Positions 21,913 to 32,054 of a stretch of DNA of 64,000 nucleotides are shown here, piece by piece. The DNA lies in the NCBI GenBank assembly GCA_029255685.2, contig CM055313.2:69356641-69420640 (forward strand). Direction: 5' to 3'. The position numbers and the translations under genes were made by a program. The stretch comes from Silene conica. Taxonomy: Eukaryota > Streptophyta > Magnoliopsida > Caryophyllales > Caryophyllaceae. The notes under the pieces are model-generated. The model was not told the DNA's origin. It searched no databases and saw only the letters and a list, made by a program, of their open reading frames with translations. The stretch's first letter is position 1; every line of letters starts with the position of its first letter.

Positions 21913-21957
21913 CGTCGACGATTTTTCGCAAAACGTCGACAACCTTTCGCGATTCGG
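21913..21957 (-). repeat. Right TIR of the PMD transposon
   Basis: The inverse of 17372-17416 with one mismatch over the inner 38 bp and a diverged outermost 7 bp (GGGGGTT against CCGAATC). It contains the same doubled GTCGAC-bearing unit. It is followed at once by the 8-bp target duplication TATTTTTA. Confidence 0.9.
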
Positions 21958-22102
21958 TATTTTTATAAGGTCTTAAGTCCTAACTTACATAGTACATAAA
22001 TAGTCTTTATTTCATTCAAAGGCTAACTTCTAGTTATTTACTTCTAATAACATCTAACATATTTTCTAACATAAAAACTGTATATGTTACTGGTCTTATT
22101 CA

Positions 22103-24919
22103 TCTATATAAAATAATAAAACAGAAACCACAACACAATTTTTTTTTCCCGCCTACTTGCTCACTTGCCTATTGTATCTCTCCACCAATCTTAATTATCT
22201 CCCTAATAAAGTGAGCAAATCTTCAACCTTCCATAAAAAAAATAAAAATATTCTTCAACCTAGAAAAAGATTATCTTTCTTCAAATCGTGGCCATCTTTT
22301 CCTCAATACTGATTACAAAATTCTCCTACCCTTTTTCATGAGTTCTTTACTCAACTTTTATAATTTCTATTCTAAGGAAATTTAGAATTTATCTATATAA
22401 AGTAATAAAACAACCATCACCACCACATTTTTTTCCGTCCAAACTACTAATACATCACTTCCATTGAAAATTAATGTTTCCTAAGATAACTCCTAAATTA
22501 TAGCACTTTATAAAAAAAAATCTAAATTCATTTCCTCATTCTCAAAAATTGTATATTCTCAATGATTTTTAAGTGTTATTTAGTCAATTAAATCGTTACT
22601 TTTTCCGTTTTCATATAATCTATTAATTTTATTAAAATACTACACTGATCATATATATTCAACAAATTAGTAGATCCCATAAAAACAGATGAATTACTAA
22701 TTTGTACCTCACGACTATAAATTATTTTTAACGTTTTCAATGTGACATATAAACTTTAGAGAGACTGTATCTTAATAGTTTTATTTAGAGACCTCTGAAA
22801 GGTAGAGAGCTATTTAATTTCTATTTTCAATGTTATATTTCCTACCAACTTTGTGGAAGACGGTCTTTCAAAGACATGTGAACTGTCTAATAACCTTACA
22901 TTAGTTAAATTTACAATGTGGTGAGAAAAATAATTAAACGATAACCTTACGACGGAAATTATGTTTATTGTAACATATAAATGAAATTATTTTTACTAGC
23001 AATATTGTCTATAAAATACATAATTTTAGAATCTCACATAAATATTTTGTTCGCATCATTATTTTGTTAGCAAGGTTGAGTCCCTTGACTAGGCCAAACC
23101 TATCTCATCCTTTTTGATGGGTGGTGAAAATCAATGGCTTAACTGAAGAAAAATAATACCCCAAATTTATCATAAATGATCTATTGAAACACGACAAATA
23201 CTCCACTTTTATAAAAGAAAAAATTTCAACCGTGGTACCGATGATTAAAAAAAGAAATTTACCAAGGAACCTTGCACATCCTACAAATAAAGCAACATCA
23301 ATGGCTTCGTTTATTCTGAGCAACGTGAGATTGAATTTGGACAGTCTACTACCACCCAGTAGTCTCAATATGAGTCACACTTTCGACCAAAGTTAGGATA
23401 CGGGTTAAAACATTCTTAATGCCTTTTTTTACCATCGTCATTAGAATAAAAATATATTGCCTCCTATTTTCAATAACTCCCCAATTCTTTTTCGTCATTT
23501 CAAAATACTCTCCATATTTCCCCTTTTTGTAAAGTTTTATATTTATTTTAATTACCCTATCCAATAACAACACTCCATCACTTTGTCTAGAGCTGGCAAA
23601 TAATGACACGAAACGAAAACACGACACGAACCCGACACGAAATTAGCGGGTTTGGGTTGCGGCTTAATGACTCATTCATGTAAGTGGGTCGACACGAACA
23701 CGACACGATATTTAATTAGGCCGGGTTTGGGTTGAGCTCTTTAAACACGAACCCGACACGAAAGACCTGTTTACTAAATTAATCCTAATTTTTTTATCCT
23801 CCATCACATAAATATACTTAAACTTTCCAAATATGGACATGACACAAATATACGACACAAACCCGACACGAAATTAACGGGTTAGGGTTGAGGCTTGATG
23901 ACCCATTTATTTAAGTGGGTCGACACGAACACGACACGAAATTTAATTGGGTCGGGTTTGGGTTGGCGGGTTCGTGACCCGTTTACATGTGATACGAACA
24001 AGGATCTGACACGACCCGATCTGTCTGCCAGGTCTAACTGTGTCCCACAACAATATTTATTTTAATCACCTCACCCATAGTAATACCCACAATACCTTTC
24101 ATCTCTACAATTACCTTAAAATCTCGTGCCATCCTTAATTCCCGTGTCATTCTTAAATATGGAGGGTTATTCAGAATATGTGAGAATATTTTTTTTAGTT
24201 AAATCATATTTGATACTACTATTTTAATCATACTACGTATTCATTACTTATTGAAATCATAGTTCTTACATTGAACAATTGTAAAATCAAAATTTAAGTT
24301 TCATTTAAAAAAATTTATCAACTTTGTGAATTAAAAATCATAACTTAATAGTAGTTTTCAGTATCATTTATAATTATACAATTTTTTATACGTAGAAATT
24401 AAATTAAATAATTTCATAAAATAATTATATAAAATAATTATTAATGTTTTCGTAATATTTGACATACTTTTAATATAAAATTATATTCAATTTATCAGGT
24501 ATAACCCTGAAATTACGAGCCATTAAGAGTCGTATATCTCTTGAATTGCATTTCATAATTTACATGACTTGACCGTAAAATGGATCAAATATTCAGGATT
24601 AATGTTGGGTCGGATTAAAATTTAACATCTTTAATTGTAATGCATGAGTATTGCATTTGAACGAGTTACAAAAATCATCATAACTCTGGTTTTGTTATCT
24701 TAAGAACCTTTATTAGTATAATTATCTGTCAAAATCATTGAATAAACATATGATAAAGTTGGATTCAAATGACGGACAAAAATGCTTAAGATATGTTCTA
24801 ATATAAAGTAAGGAGTTTAAAGTGGATGAAGAAAACGTTAGCTTTGCTATACATTTTAAGTCAAATTTTAAACGATTTTTTATATATACCCGTGCAACTT
24901 TGCACGGGTTTTAAACTAG
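22103..24919 (+). mobile_element. Helitron, non-autonomous, 2.8 kb
   Basis: The 5' end is TCTATATAAAATAATAAAAC after an A. The 3' end has the hairpin CCCGTGCAA-CT-TTGCACGGG, then TTTTAAACTAG, followed by T. Insertion between A and T without target duplication, with the Copia LTR continuing cleanly on both sides, matches the Helitron mechanism. No Rep/helicase ORF is present. A second homologous 5' end (TCTATATAAAGTAATAAAAC, also preceded by A) begins at 22392, so two Helitron heads are stacked. A small hAT sits at 23588-24036. The rest is AT-rich with no gene I recognise. Confidence 0.88.
23588..24036. mobile_element. Small hAT element with CGACACGAACACGA repeats
   Basis: The ends are TAGAGCTGGCA and, inverted, TAGACCTGGCA. 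The 8-bp duplications ACTTTGTC (23580-23587) and ACTGTGTC (24037-24044) differ at one base. The interior is filled with forward copies of a CACGAACACGACACGA-like word and GGGTTTGGGTTG-like words. No transposase. Confidence 0.82.
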
Positions 24920-24948
24920 TTCAATAATGTTGGGGTTACTACCCAACA

Positions 24949-24966
24949 AACCTCCCCTTATAAGCC
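24949..24966 (-). other. Polypurine tract of the nested Copia
   Basis: On the minus strand, purine-rich AAGGGGAGG lies directly before the TGTTGGG start of the 3' LTR. This is the plus-strand primer site and confirms the minus orientation. Confidence 0.75.
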
Positions 24967-25045
24967 CAGCATTACTTTGGACTTGTTAATCATCGAGCGG
25001 AACGACCCTACCTTCACTTGGAAGCATCTTCCTTTCACTTGAGAG

Positions 25046-25617
25046 TAGGGGTTCATAATAAACCGAACCGCAATAACCGAACCGAAAAACCGAAAAACCG
25101 TACATTTTTAAGGCTCGATTAATCGAACCGTTTTGACAAAGTGGTTCGGTGAACCGAACCGTTACATTTATCATGGACAAGGTTCGGTTGAGGTTCGCAA
25201 TTTTAGAAAAGAGGTTAACCGCGAACCGAACCGTTCACAAAAAAGTAAGTAAAAAATTTAAATATTATATAAAAAATGTTTTTTTGTTTGATTAAAAAGT
25301 GTTTCCAGATTCAAAAATGGTTAAAATAATTAATATCAATTTTTCACTTATTAACTTTATTGTTGAGTATAATTAAATATTAAAAAATTAATTAAACAAC
25401 TAGATAAAAATCTCGAAAACTAAAGAAAAAATATATTTAGCATGTTTATAGGTTAACCAGTAACCGAACCGCAAATAACCGTTTAAAGTGGTTAACCGAA
25501 CCGTAAATAACCGTTAGGAACGGTGCGGTTTAGGTTCGGTGTTTTGCCAAACCGAACCGTGTGCGAACCGAACTAAATATGCGGTTCGGTGAACCGAATC
25601 GCGAATGAACACCCCTA
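25046..25617. mobile_element. Small hAT element with CCGAACCG repeats
   Basis: The 8-bp duplication CTTGAGAG is perfect (25038-25045 and 25618-25625). Ends are TAGGGGTTCAT and, inverted, TAGGGGTGTTCAT. Both subterminal regions consist of many CCGAACCG or CGGTTCGG words around an AT-rich centre. It is inserted in the internal region of the Copia element. No coding capacity. Confidence 0.9.
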
Positions 25618-25640
25618 CTTGAGAGTACCTTCCCTTGAAC

Positions 25641-26832
25641 TTACCAATCTTCATCACATCTTCCATCAAATGTGAATAAATTAGTTTTACCTCTTTTACC
25701 TTTGAGAATCACCTTACCAATTTTAGTGACCTCCAAAATACCATTCTTAACATGAATGGTACAACCCTTAGAATCTAATCTGCCTAATGAGATTAAATTT
25801 ACTAATGTTTGGTATGTATCTAACATCACCAAAACTTCTAACTTGATCATCGTTAAGTTTTATCTTAACCTCACCAACCCCTTCAATCTTTGCCTTATCA
25901 CCATTTGGCAAACTAACCATCTTTCTTTCACATTCTTCATAAGAAGAAAACCACTCTCTTTTTCCACATATGTGATAGGAAGTTTCCGAATCTAACACCC
26001 AACTCTCCTTCGATTCCTTTTCCCCATGAACCATTAAGAGTTCCCCATCATCAACTTCTGCCATAGCTGCAACCCCACCTCCACGAGTTCTTTTCAACTC
26101 CTTCAAATCTTCTTTTGCCTTAGGACACATAGTTTGTATATGACCTAACTCACCGCAATAGAAACAATTAATATTAGGATTGTGCTTTTTCCAACCACCA
26201 TTCTTCTTGCCACAATATTCACCCAAAAAAACTCCTCCATCACTTGAAGAGTCACCGCCTCTTTGCTTCATCAACTTTTCGGACTCAAGCAAAACCACAA
26301 CGGTCTCATCTAAGGCTAATGTTGTCTTCCCCACAAGTAAACTAGTGATAATCGTGTTATACTTTTTGGGAAGAGACGCCAACAACATTATTGCCTTATC
26401 TTCTTCTTTGAATAATGTCTCATCCAAACTCGCCAATTGGGTGATCAAGCCATTGAACTTGTTTAAATGATCCCTCAAATCTCCGCCATCTACCATCTCG
26501 AGCTCGAAAAGATCTTTCTTCAAGAATAGTTTATTAGCCAAGGATTTCGCATTATAAATGCTACATAACTTGGTCTACAACTCCTTTAGATTTGTCTCCT
26601 CTAACACACTATACTTGATTGCAGGTGCAGGGGCTAACCGAATTGTACTAACCGCGCGCAATTTCATGTCCTCCCATTTGAGAACTTGAACATCATCAGG
26701 CTTCTTGTCTTCAAGAGTCGCATACAACCCGTGTTGTATGGGAACATCTTTTATCATGTTTTGCCATAAAGAGAAATTGTTCTTACCATTGAACAATTCC
26801 ATCTCAAACTTTGTACCAAAACTTTTCTCCAT
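25641..26832 (-). pseudogene. Gag and protease remnant of the nested Copia
   Basis: The gag start is the Met at 26832 (MEKSFGTKFEM), 10 bp after the primer-binding site; an in-frame extension to 26901 runs into the LTR and is less likely. The frame has Copia gag motifs (LASLPKKYNTI), a zinc knuckle CFYCGELGHIQTMC and a protease region in which the expected DSGA-type active site reads LDSETSYHIC, so the Gly is lost. An in-frame TAG at 26575-26577 replaces a Trp codon, and the frame shifts near 25770-25800. A pre-integrase-like piece (LISLGRLDSKGC, VILKGKR) ends near 25641. Integrase, RT and RNase H are absent. Confidence 0.87.
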
Positions 26833-26841
26833 CGAGCCGTA

Positions 26842-26853
26842 GCTCTGATACCA
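26842..26853 (-). promoter_or_regulatory. Primer-binding site of the nested Copia
   Basis: GCTCTGATACCA on the plus strand, i.e. TGGTATCAGAGC on the minus strand, three bases from the LTR edge. Initiator Met-tRNA type. Confidence 0.9.
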
Positions 26854-26856
26854 ATT

Positions 26857-27239
26857 TGTTGGGGTTTTTGGTACAAATAATATAAGGATGCAAAGACACA
26901 ATATTTTGTTATGGAATTAACCACAACCCAACTTGTATTATTATTCAAACAATAACAATAATACAATCAATCCTCCAACACTTAGCTACTAGCTAAGATT
27001 TCCAACTATGCTTAACTCAGGATATTAAGCACTACACTCTTACTTTTAAACATGACTAGTGACCTTTATTTATATAAGGTCCTAAATCCTAACTTACCTA
27101 GTACATAAATAATCTTTATTTCATTCAAAGGCTAACTTCTAGTTATTTACTTCTAATAACATCTAACATATTTCTAACATAAAAACTTTACATGTTACTA
27201 GTCTTATTCATTCAATAATGTTGGGGATACTACCCAACA
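26857..27239 (-). repeat. 5' LTR of the nested Copia, uninterrupted
   Basis: A 383-bp LTR with TGTTGGG/CCCAACA ends. It gives the empty-site sequence for both insertions in the other LTR. The outer flank is CATAG, matching 17148-17152. Confidence 0.93.
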
Positions 27240-27389
27240 CATAGTTCGTACATTATACTACGATTATATTTACGATAAAAAAAAAATCCACATATTACAA
27301 TTTTTTCTAACCATTTATTTCCATATTATCATAATGCTCAATTGCTCATCAACTTCCTCTTCATTATCAATATCACTGTCGACAAAGAA

Positions 27390-27770
27390 TTCATAAGCTC
27401 ACCAAATATTTTTGACTATGTTGTTTCGTACTTTAATACATGCCTTCTTCCGCTTTTTATCAAACATGCACGAATCTAATGTTCCTTGAACGTTCACATC
27501 ATGTTGTATAATATGTATTTCAAGAGCGTGCATTCTTATAAAATTATGGAGTGTGAATGTAGAAACAATGATCAACATTTGATACTTATATGATATTTGG
27601 GGCATGATTTTTAACACCTTCCACCTTTATCTTTAATTGGCCAAATGTCATTTCAACTTTCATTTTCAATGATGAATGTCGATAGTTAAAAGTATTTTAC
27701 CATTCCTTCAGGCGGTCTATGCTTGTATTCGGGCATATGGCATCAGGGTGAGTGTGTAAGATCGTTTGAT
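27390..27770 (-). pseudogene. PIF/Harbinger transposase C-terminal remnant
   Basis: On the minus strand, RHSSLKMKVEMTFGQLKIK and, further on, LKIMPQIS, QMLIIVSTFTLHNFIRMHA resemble the C-terminal part of plant HARBI1-like nucleases (the ERTFG-x-LK and LHNFIR motifs). The expected Glu of ERTFG is changed to Met here. Only about 100 residues remain and no TIRs were found. The 27245-27390 flank is AT-rich with no feature I recognise. Confidence 0.65.
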
Positions 27771-27896
27771 ATTAATGAGATAGTAAAAACGGGTACAATT
27801 ATTAATGATTGTTGGTTTTTTTAAAAAAAAAATAACGTGTATCGAATAATTAAAGCGAAATGTTTTTTATCGGTCGTTAAAAATAATACTTCGTAT

Positions 27897-28190
27897 ATAG
27901 CTCTTTTGAATTGAGTTTATTTGAGCTGAACTGAACTGAACTGAATTGAACTTATAGGAAATGAACTAAACTTATAAGAACTGAACTGAACTTATAGAAT
28001 CTGAACTGAACTTATAGGAACTGAACTTAACTTAACTTATAGAATCTGAACTGAACTGAACTTATAAGAACTGAACTGAACTTATAGGATCTGAACTGAA
28101 CTGAACTTATAGGATCTGAACTAAACTGATCTTATAGGATCTGAAATGAACTTAGATTAAGTGACTTGGAGTCCAAAAGAACAGGGCCTA
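27897..28190. mobile_element. hAT-like MITE with CTGAACTTATAGGAT repeats
   Basis: It ends in AGTCCAAAAGAACAGGGCCT, the inverse of the start of the element at 16792. The interior has about ten irregular copies of a GAACTGAACTTATAGGATCT-like unit. The left end is degenerate, so the boundary and target duplication are uncertain. Confidence 0.6.
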
Positions 28191-28550
28191 AGAGTGATTT
28201 CACCATTGGGACAGGCGAATGTGGATATATGAGTTTTAGAGCTATTGAATGCAGATGACAATGGTTAGGATTTGGCAAAGGTGAACTCTTTCTTTCTCCA
28301 CTTTTGACTCTAATAATATTTTGTGTATTTGTATTAGCGAGTCTAGACCCGCTGATACTTGGTGTTGCGAGCATGAAAAGGATGGGAATTATTTTGTAAT
28401 GTCAGCATATTGACTTCTTGTTGGCGAAAGTTAAAGGGGAATTGCAGGCATGTCGAATCATGAGACGTATAAGTAGCTTTGGAGCAAGATTTGGAAAACT
28501 CTAGTTTTACCAGTCAAAATTTTCTTTTGGCTACTATATAACGACGTGAT
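28191..28550 (+). pseudogene. LINE 3' fragment (zinc-binding RT region)
   Basis: Read on the plus strand with breaks, it gives EHEKDGNYFVMSAY and further on LWSKIWK, LVLPVKIFFWLLYND, the pattern of the zf-RVT region near the C-terminus of plant LINE ORF2. Stops interrupt it (for example after MSAY and before LWSK). It is cut at 28550 by an LTR starting TGTAACACCCCG. Confidence 0.6.
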
Positions 28551-29140
28551 TGTAACACCCCGACTTACCAAAAAGTCTTAACTAGCCCTTCTTTAGCAAA
28601 TAAGGGTGCAACCATCTTGGTTGCCCGAGATAAGTATATATCAAATAGACCACAATAGAACAATTATATTGACGATTCATAATTATATATGCATTTATGC
28701 CTCCCTTTAACAGCTTTTTGTATAAATTTCATGCTAGAATATGTCTTTTATATGCCATTATTTTATAAAGTTGTTACGGCCAATAATGAATGGTTAATGC
28801 ATAATTGATGCATTTGTGGAGGAAAAGAATACAATGAAGCACCACGGAATGACATTAAGGAATACACGAAGCCTGGCACGTAATCTAGAGGAAGAAAATA
28901 GAATAGAAGAGAACAAGTGACAAATAAAAGAGGAACTTTACATTACTAGCTAGTGTTTACTTTGAAGAGTCATAACTAGAGTTTTACAAGTGCAAATCAA
29001 TTAATTCAAATTAAAGGTGAAAGCTTATACTGTTAGCTTTCCAACGCCACCAAAAACGTTTCATTTTCTCCATTAACGAAGAAATAACGACCAATTGGAT
29101 TCCAGTGCGCGTTTTAGGAAGACGTTGAACGCAGGTTCCT

Positions 29141-29204
29141 CGATCGAGGAACGCCTACATCGATCGAGGACCCTCACCTCGATCGAGGACCTCTTCCTCG
29201 ATCG
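29141..29204. repeat. Cluster of four CCTCGATCGAGG palindromes
   Basis: CGATCG cores at 29141, 29161, 29180 and 29199, spaced 20, 19 and 19 bp, with spacers of different sequence. Arms are CCT/AGG in three of the four. It lies about 590 bp inside the LTR-type sequence. Confidence 0.9.
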
Positions 29205-29436
29205 AGGATCCTTTCGTCTGTAGAATTTCCGCAAATATTCCTTAAGTCAGTTTATAATTTATATAAATAAGGAAACTCGTACCCTAATCTTATTTATGCT
29301 TTTATTCATACTTTATTTTATACTTTTTTAGGCTTTCTAGTTTACATATCTAAAATACTCTTAGATTAGTTAGCTAATTACTTAGAACCCTAGTCAGTTT
29401 ATATTTTATATAAATAGAGATATTAAATGTAACAGG

Positions 29437-29545
29437 CTAACTATCACTCTTATAGTGCAACTAACCGATACTATAACTCTTATGCCACAACTACCAATAC
29501 TATCCCTCTAATGCCACAACTACCGATACTATCACTTCCAAAACA
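29437..29545 (+). repeat. Short tandem repeat, about 29-bp unit
   Basis: About four imperfect copies of a unit containing CTAATGCCACAACTACCGAT, with phrases such as CTCTTATGCCACAACTACC. Noncoding. Confidence 0.75.
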
Positions 29546-30203
29546 ATATATTGTTCACCATTACTTTCGTATGATACCCTATGTGACAAGGCTCAACTAT
29601 CAATCATACCACACTTACATTGTCCCATGGTAGTGTACTCTATGACCATTCATCGCATATTTCACAACACATATTCCATAATATCATGCATTATCATATT
29701 CTACGGTTAATATATCTGTCCATTCTCATCGCTATCAAATGACAACAGAATCATCAAACAACATCTGTAACACAATAACATTCCCACACTCGCAAAGTAA
29801 CATCCATGTCGATAATCGTTTACACTTTAATAACAGAAAAAGCATTCACAACCATGAAAATCATCGTTATAATTAATCACGAAAACGTCATCATTTGAAA
29901 CTGCTGCGATAATATATATCTATCCCTTTTAAAAAGAAATTCGTCCCCGAAGTTCACCTTTAAGAGCAACAACTAGAATTGATAACATGGAACAATAGCT
30001 GTGAAAGTTCGTCATTGGTATAAAGATAAACAACGTTCTATGGCTGCATAATCATGCAATTATTTGTGTCCTATGAACTATTACACTCGTGCCGAAACTT
30101 TTGGGATTCCGCGATCACAACCATATACCAAACATATAACTTAAACCTAACCGATTACTTAACGACACGAATTATCCCAAAATAGCTCAAACAAGGTGGT
30201 ACT

Positions 30204-30393
30204 TGGTCGAGTAACTGGGCATACGCGGTCAAGTACCTGGTACTCGGTCGAGTGCCCTGTAATATATCGAGTACACTATGGTTAGATTTCACATTTGAGA
30301 CTTGAAAAATATACTCGGTTGAGTACCAGGTGTACTCGACCGAGTACATACATCGTACTCGGTCGAGTACTTTCTCCATACTCGGTTAAGTAC
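30204..30393. repeat. Cluster of ACTCGGTCGAGT palindromes
   Basis: Eight sites with cores near 30204, 30226, 30245, 30264, 30315, 30337, 30360 and 30383. Spacing is 19-23 bp except one 51-bp gap. Several are perfect or near-perfect GTACTCGGTCGAGTAC-type palindromes; others have decayed at one or two bases. Confidence 0.85.
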
Positions 30394-30604
30394 CTTCAAA
30401 GAACTGAATTACTAACTTCCTACAATTCTTACCATCTTATTTACCCGTCAATCTCGCAATACCAAAAATATATTAACATACATACCACATGCAATATACA
30501 TGCCAATCAAAATGCCTACCATATAACAGAAATATAAAGTTGTAAAATACGGCCTTATGGCCAATTACATCACCTAACTAAAATTGTCCGCACAAAAGAA
30601 CTAA

Positions 30605-30966
30605 AGATTAATTGATAGAAATACTGCGAAGTATGAGTGAACTGCTCAAAATACTCTAAACTTTATTCTAACTACCTATATAACCAACTAATGCCCTCAT
30701 TTGCTTTAAATAAAATTTGTTGTTTTGTTAACTTATTGTAGCATGTTTTAATGGTGTGATTAGATGAATAGATTAACAGAGAAGTAAAAAGAGAAAGACG
30801 TGGTAAAGAAGGGTTAGAAATTTCTTCACTTACCTAGCAGGTACCAGGTCATAAATTATAATAAAAGCGAATGAGAACAATAGTTGGTTATATTGGTAGT
30901 TAAAATAGAGTTTAGAGTATTTTGAGCAGGACACACATGGTTCAGAGTATTGTTATCAATTAATCG
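30605..30966. mobile_element. MULE MITE, 362 bp, 9-bp target duplication
   Basis: A perfect duplication AAGAACTAA flanks it (30596-30604 and 30967-30975). The ends are GATTAATTGATA in inverse orientation, and the terminal inverted repeat extends about 85 bp inward (ending near ATAACCAACTA). It is related to the 1.4-kb element at 15111-16513 through the inner part of the TIRs. No coding sequence. Confidence 0.87.
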
Positions 30967-30975
30967 AAGAACTAA

Positions 30976-32054
30976 CCCAAAATGATGTCCCATAACCTAA
31001 GTAAACAACAAAGTATCAATCACTAAAAGAACGAAATCCAACAAACTCAAATATACATAACATAAATCAAGTAACCAACGGCCTCAGTCCTGTTGATCAT
31101 TATCCTCCACCATGTCATCATCGTCATGCCCTGTCCTAGATGATTCAACATGAAATATATCCAAACTGCATAAGACACATACGATTCTAAACATCCATAT
31201 AGTGAACCTTCAACCTCCACAATCACCACTACACATCGCAACGTGTAGCATACTCGAATTACCCATCGCAACAAGTAATCCACACCGTCAATGGGGACCA
31301 CATCTTACCACCTAAGCCCCGCTCATCGTAACGAGCGTACCCAGATCATTAATGTACACATCCCCCTTGTGAGGAGAGCCACAAGGGGCGAACGTAGGGT
31401 TGGAACTATCTCCCAACAATGGTCCCACAACAATACCCAATCATCGCAATATCACAATCACAATATCTCAAACATAATAACTTGGACAATGCTCGTCACA
31501 TACACTTCAAACTAAACAAGCACTAACCGAGTAGGAAAACTTACCTTTCGCCAATCCATCGCAACATAGCCAAACACAGAGTCAAGCTATCTTATAGGTC
31601 AATCCTACAACAAAACTACTACCCATTACTAACCCAGATGGTTCAACTAAAGGACAAGACTAAAATTACTAACTTACAGAGAGTTATCGAGATGTCGACG
31701 GCAAAGCAAGGCATTCCAATTCATTGATTCCACGCTCAAGCTATGGCTTCCGTGGTGAAATCTCAACAAGGTGAGAGATGGTAGTGAGAGGAGGAGGAAT
31801 AGGGAGAAGGGTTGATTACGGTTCATAGGATTAACGAAATGATTTTGAAAATGATTCAGATTATAACTTCCGTTAAACTTTTAACCCGTCAATCCAGGTG
31901 TACTCGGTCGAGTACACCTAGTACTAGGCCGAGTACCATGTACTAGATCGAGTATCTACTTACTAAAGTATTCACAAACTCTCTCTTTCGTCTCTCACTA
32001 AGGACTCTCTATGGTCAAATGTCAGTCAACGATTCCTAAATGGCGGGTATTACA
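30976..32054 (-). repeat. LTR-type sequence, minus strand, starting TGTAATACCCGCC
   Basis: The plus-strand end ...GGGTATTACA at 32054 reads as a typical Gypsy LTR start on the minus strand. About 100-150 bp inside are three more ACTCGGTCGAGT-like palindromes (cores at 31905, 31926 and 31945, spaced 21 and 19 bp). Between 31190 and 31400 there are CATCGCAACG-type irregular repeats. No target duplication could be matched to 28551. Confidence 0.45.

Larger units (their letters stand above)
17372..21957. mobile_element. PMD-carrying MULE-like transposon, 4586 bp
   Basis: It is inserted in a Copia LTR with an 8-bp duplication TATTTTTA (17364-17371 and 21958-21965); the empty site is visible in the intact LTR near 27060-27080. 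Inverted ends of about 45 bp match closely except for the outermost seven bases. Internal order: left TIR, 269-bp inverted repeat, short plus-strand ORF, minus-strand plant-mobile-domain ORF, right ACGT array, AAC-rich tract, right TIR. No MuDR-type transposase is seen, so it is probably mobilised in trans. PMD proteins are known passengers of MULE and Gypsy elements in plants; this structural combination is not one I recognise. Confidence 0.9.
17153..24948 (-). repeat. 3' LTR of the nested Copia, split into three pieces
   Basis: The pieces are 17153-17371, 21966-22102 and 24920-24948. Joined in order they match the uninterrupted LTR at 26857-27239 along its whole length with scattered substitutions. 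The first gap is the PMD transposon plus one copy of its 8-bp duplication; the second is a Helitron inserted between A and T. The LTR ends ...CCCAACA at 24948, next to the polypurine tract. Confidence 0.93.
17153..27239 (-). mobile_element. Copia element with nested insertions (TSD catag)
   Basis: Both outer ends carry the same LTR (TGTTGGG...CCCAACA), and the 5-bp duplication CATAG is perfect (17148-17152 and 27240-27244). Removing the PMD transposon (17372-21957), the Helitron (22103-24919), the hAT (25046-25617) and two 8-bp duplications leaves about 2.1 kb: LTR of about 385 bp, gag, part of protease/pre-integrase, polypurine tract, LTR. Integrase, RT and RNase H are deleted, so it was non-autonomous. 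The four-layer nesting order can be read directly from the duplications. Confidence 0.93.
28551..30595 (+). repeat. LTR-type sequence starting TGTAACACCCCG
   Basis: The start resembles the LTR ends of Tekay-type Gypsy elements (compare the minus-strand LTR start at 51062). No primer-binding site or coding sequence is visible, and the matching end is not found, so this is a partial or rearranged LTR. A stretch near 29930-29960 resembles the polypurine-flanking sequence of the Tekay element at 51070-51100, suggesting more than one LTR piece is merged here. Confidence 0.45.

Noticed and set aside
28551-32054. A single solo LTR of 3.5 kb
   Set aside because: Both outer ends look like LTR starts in opposite orientation and the flanking 5-bp sequences do not match, so this is more likely two or more fragments.
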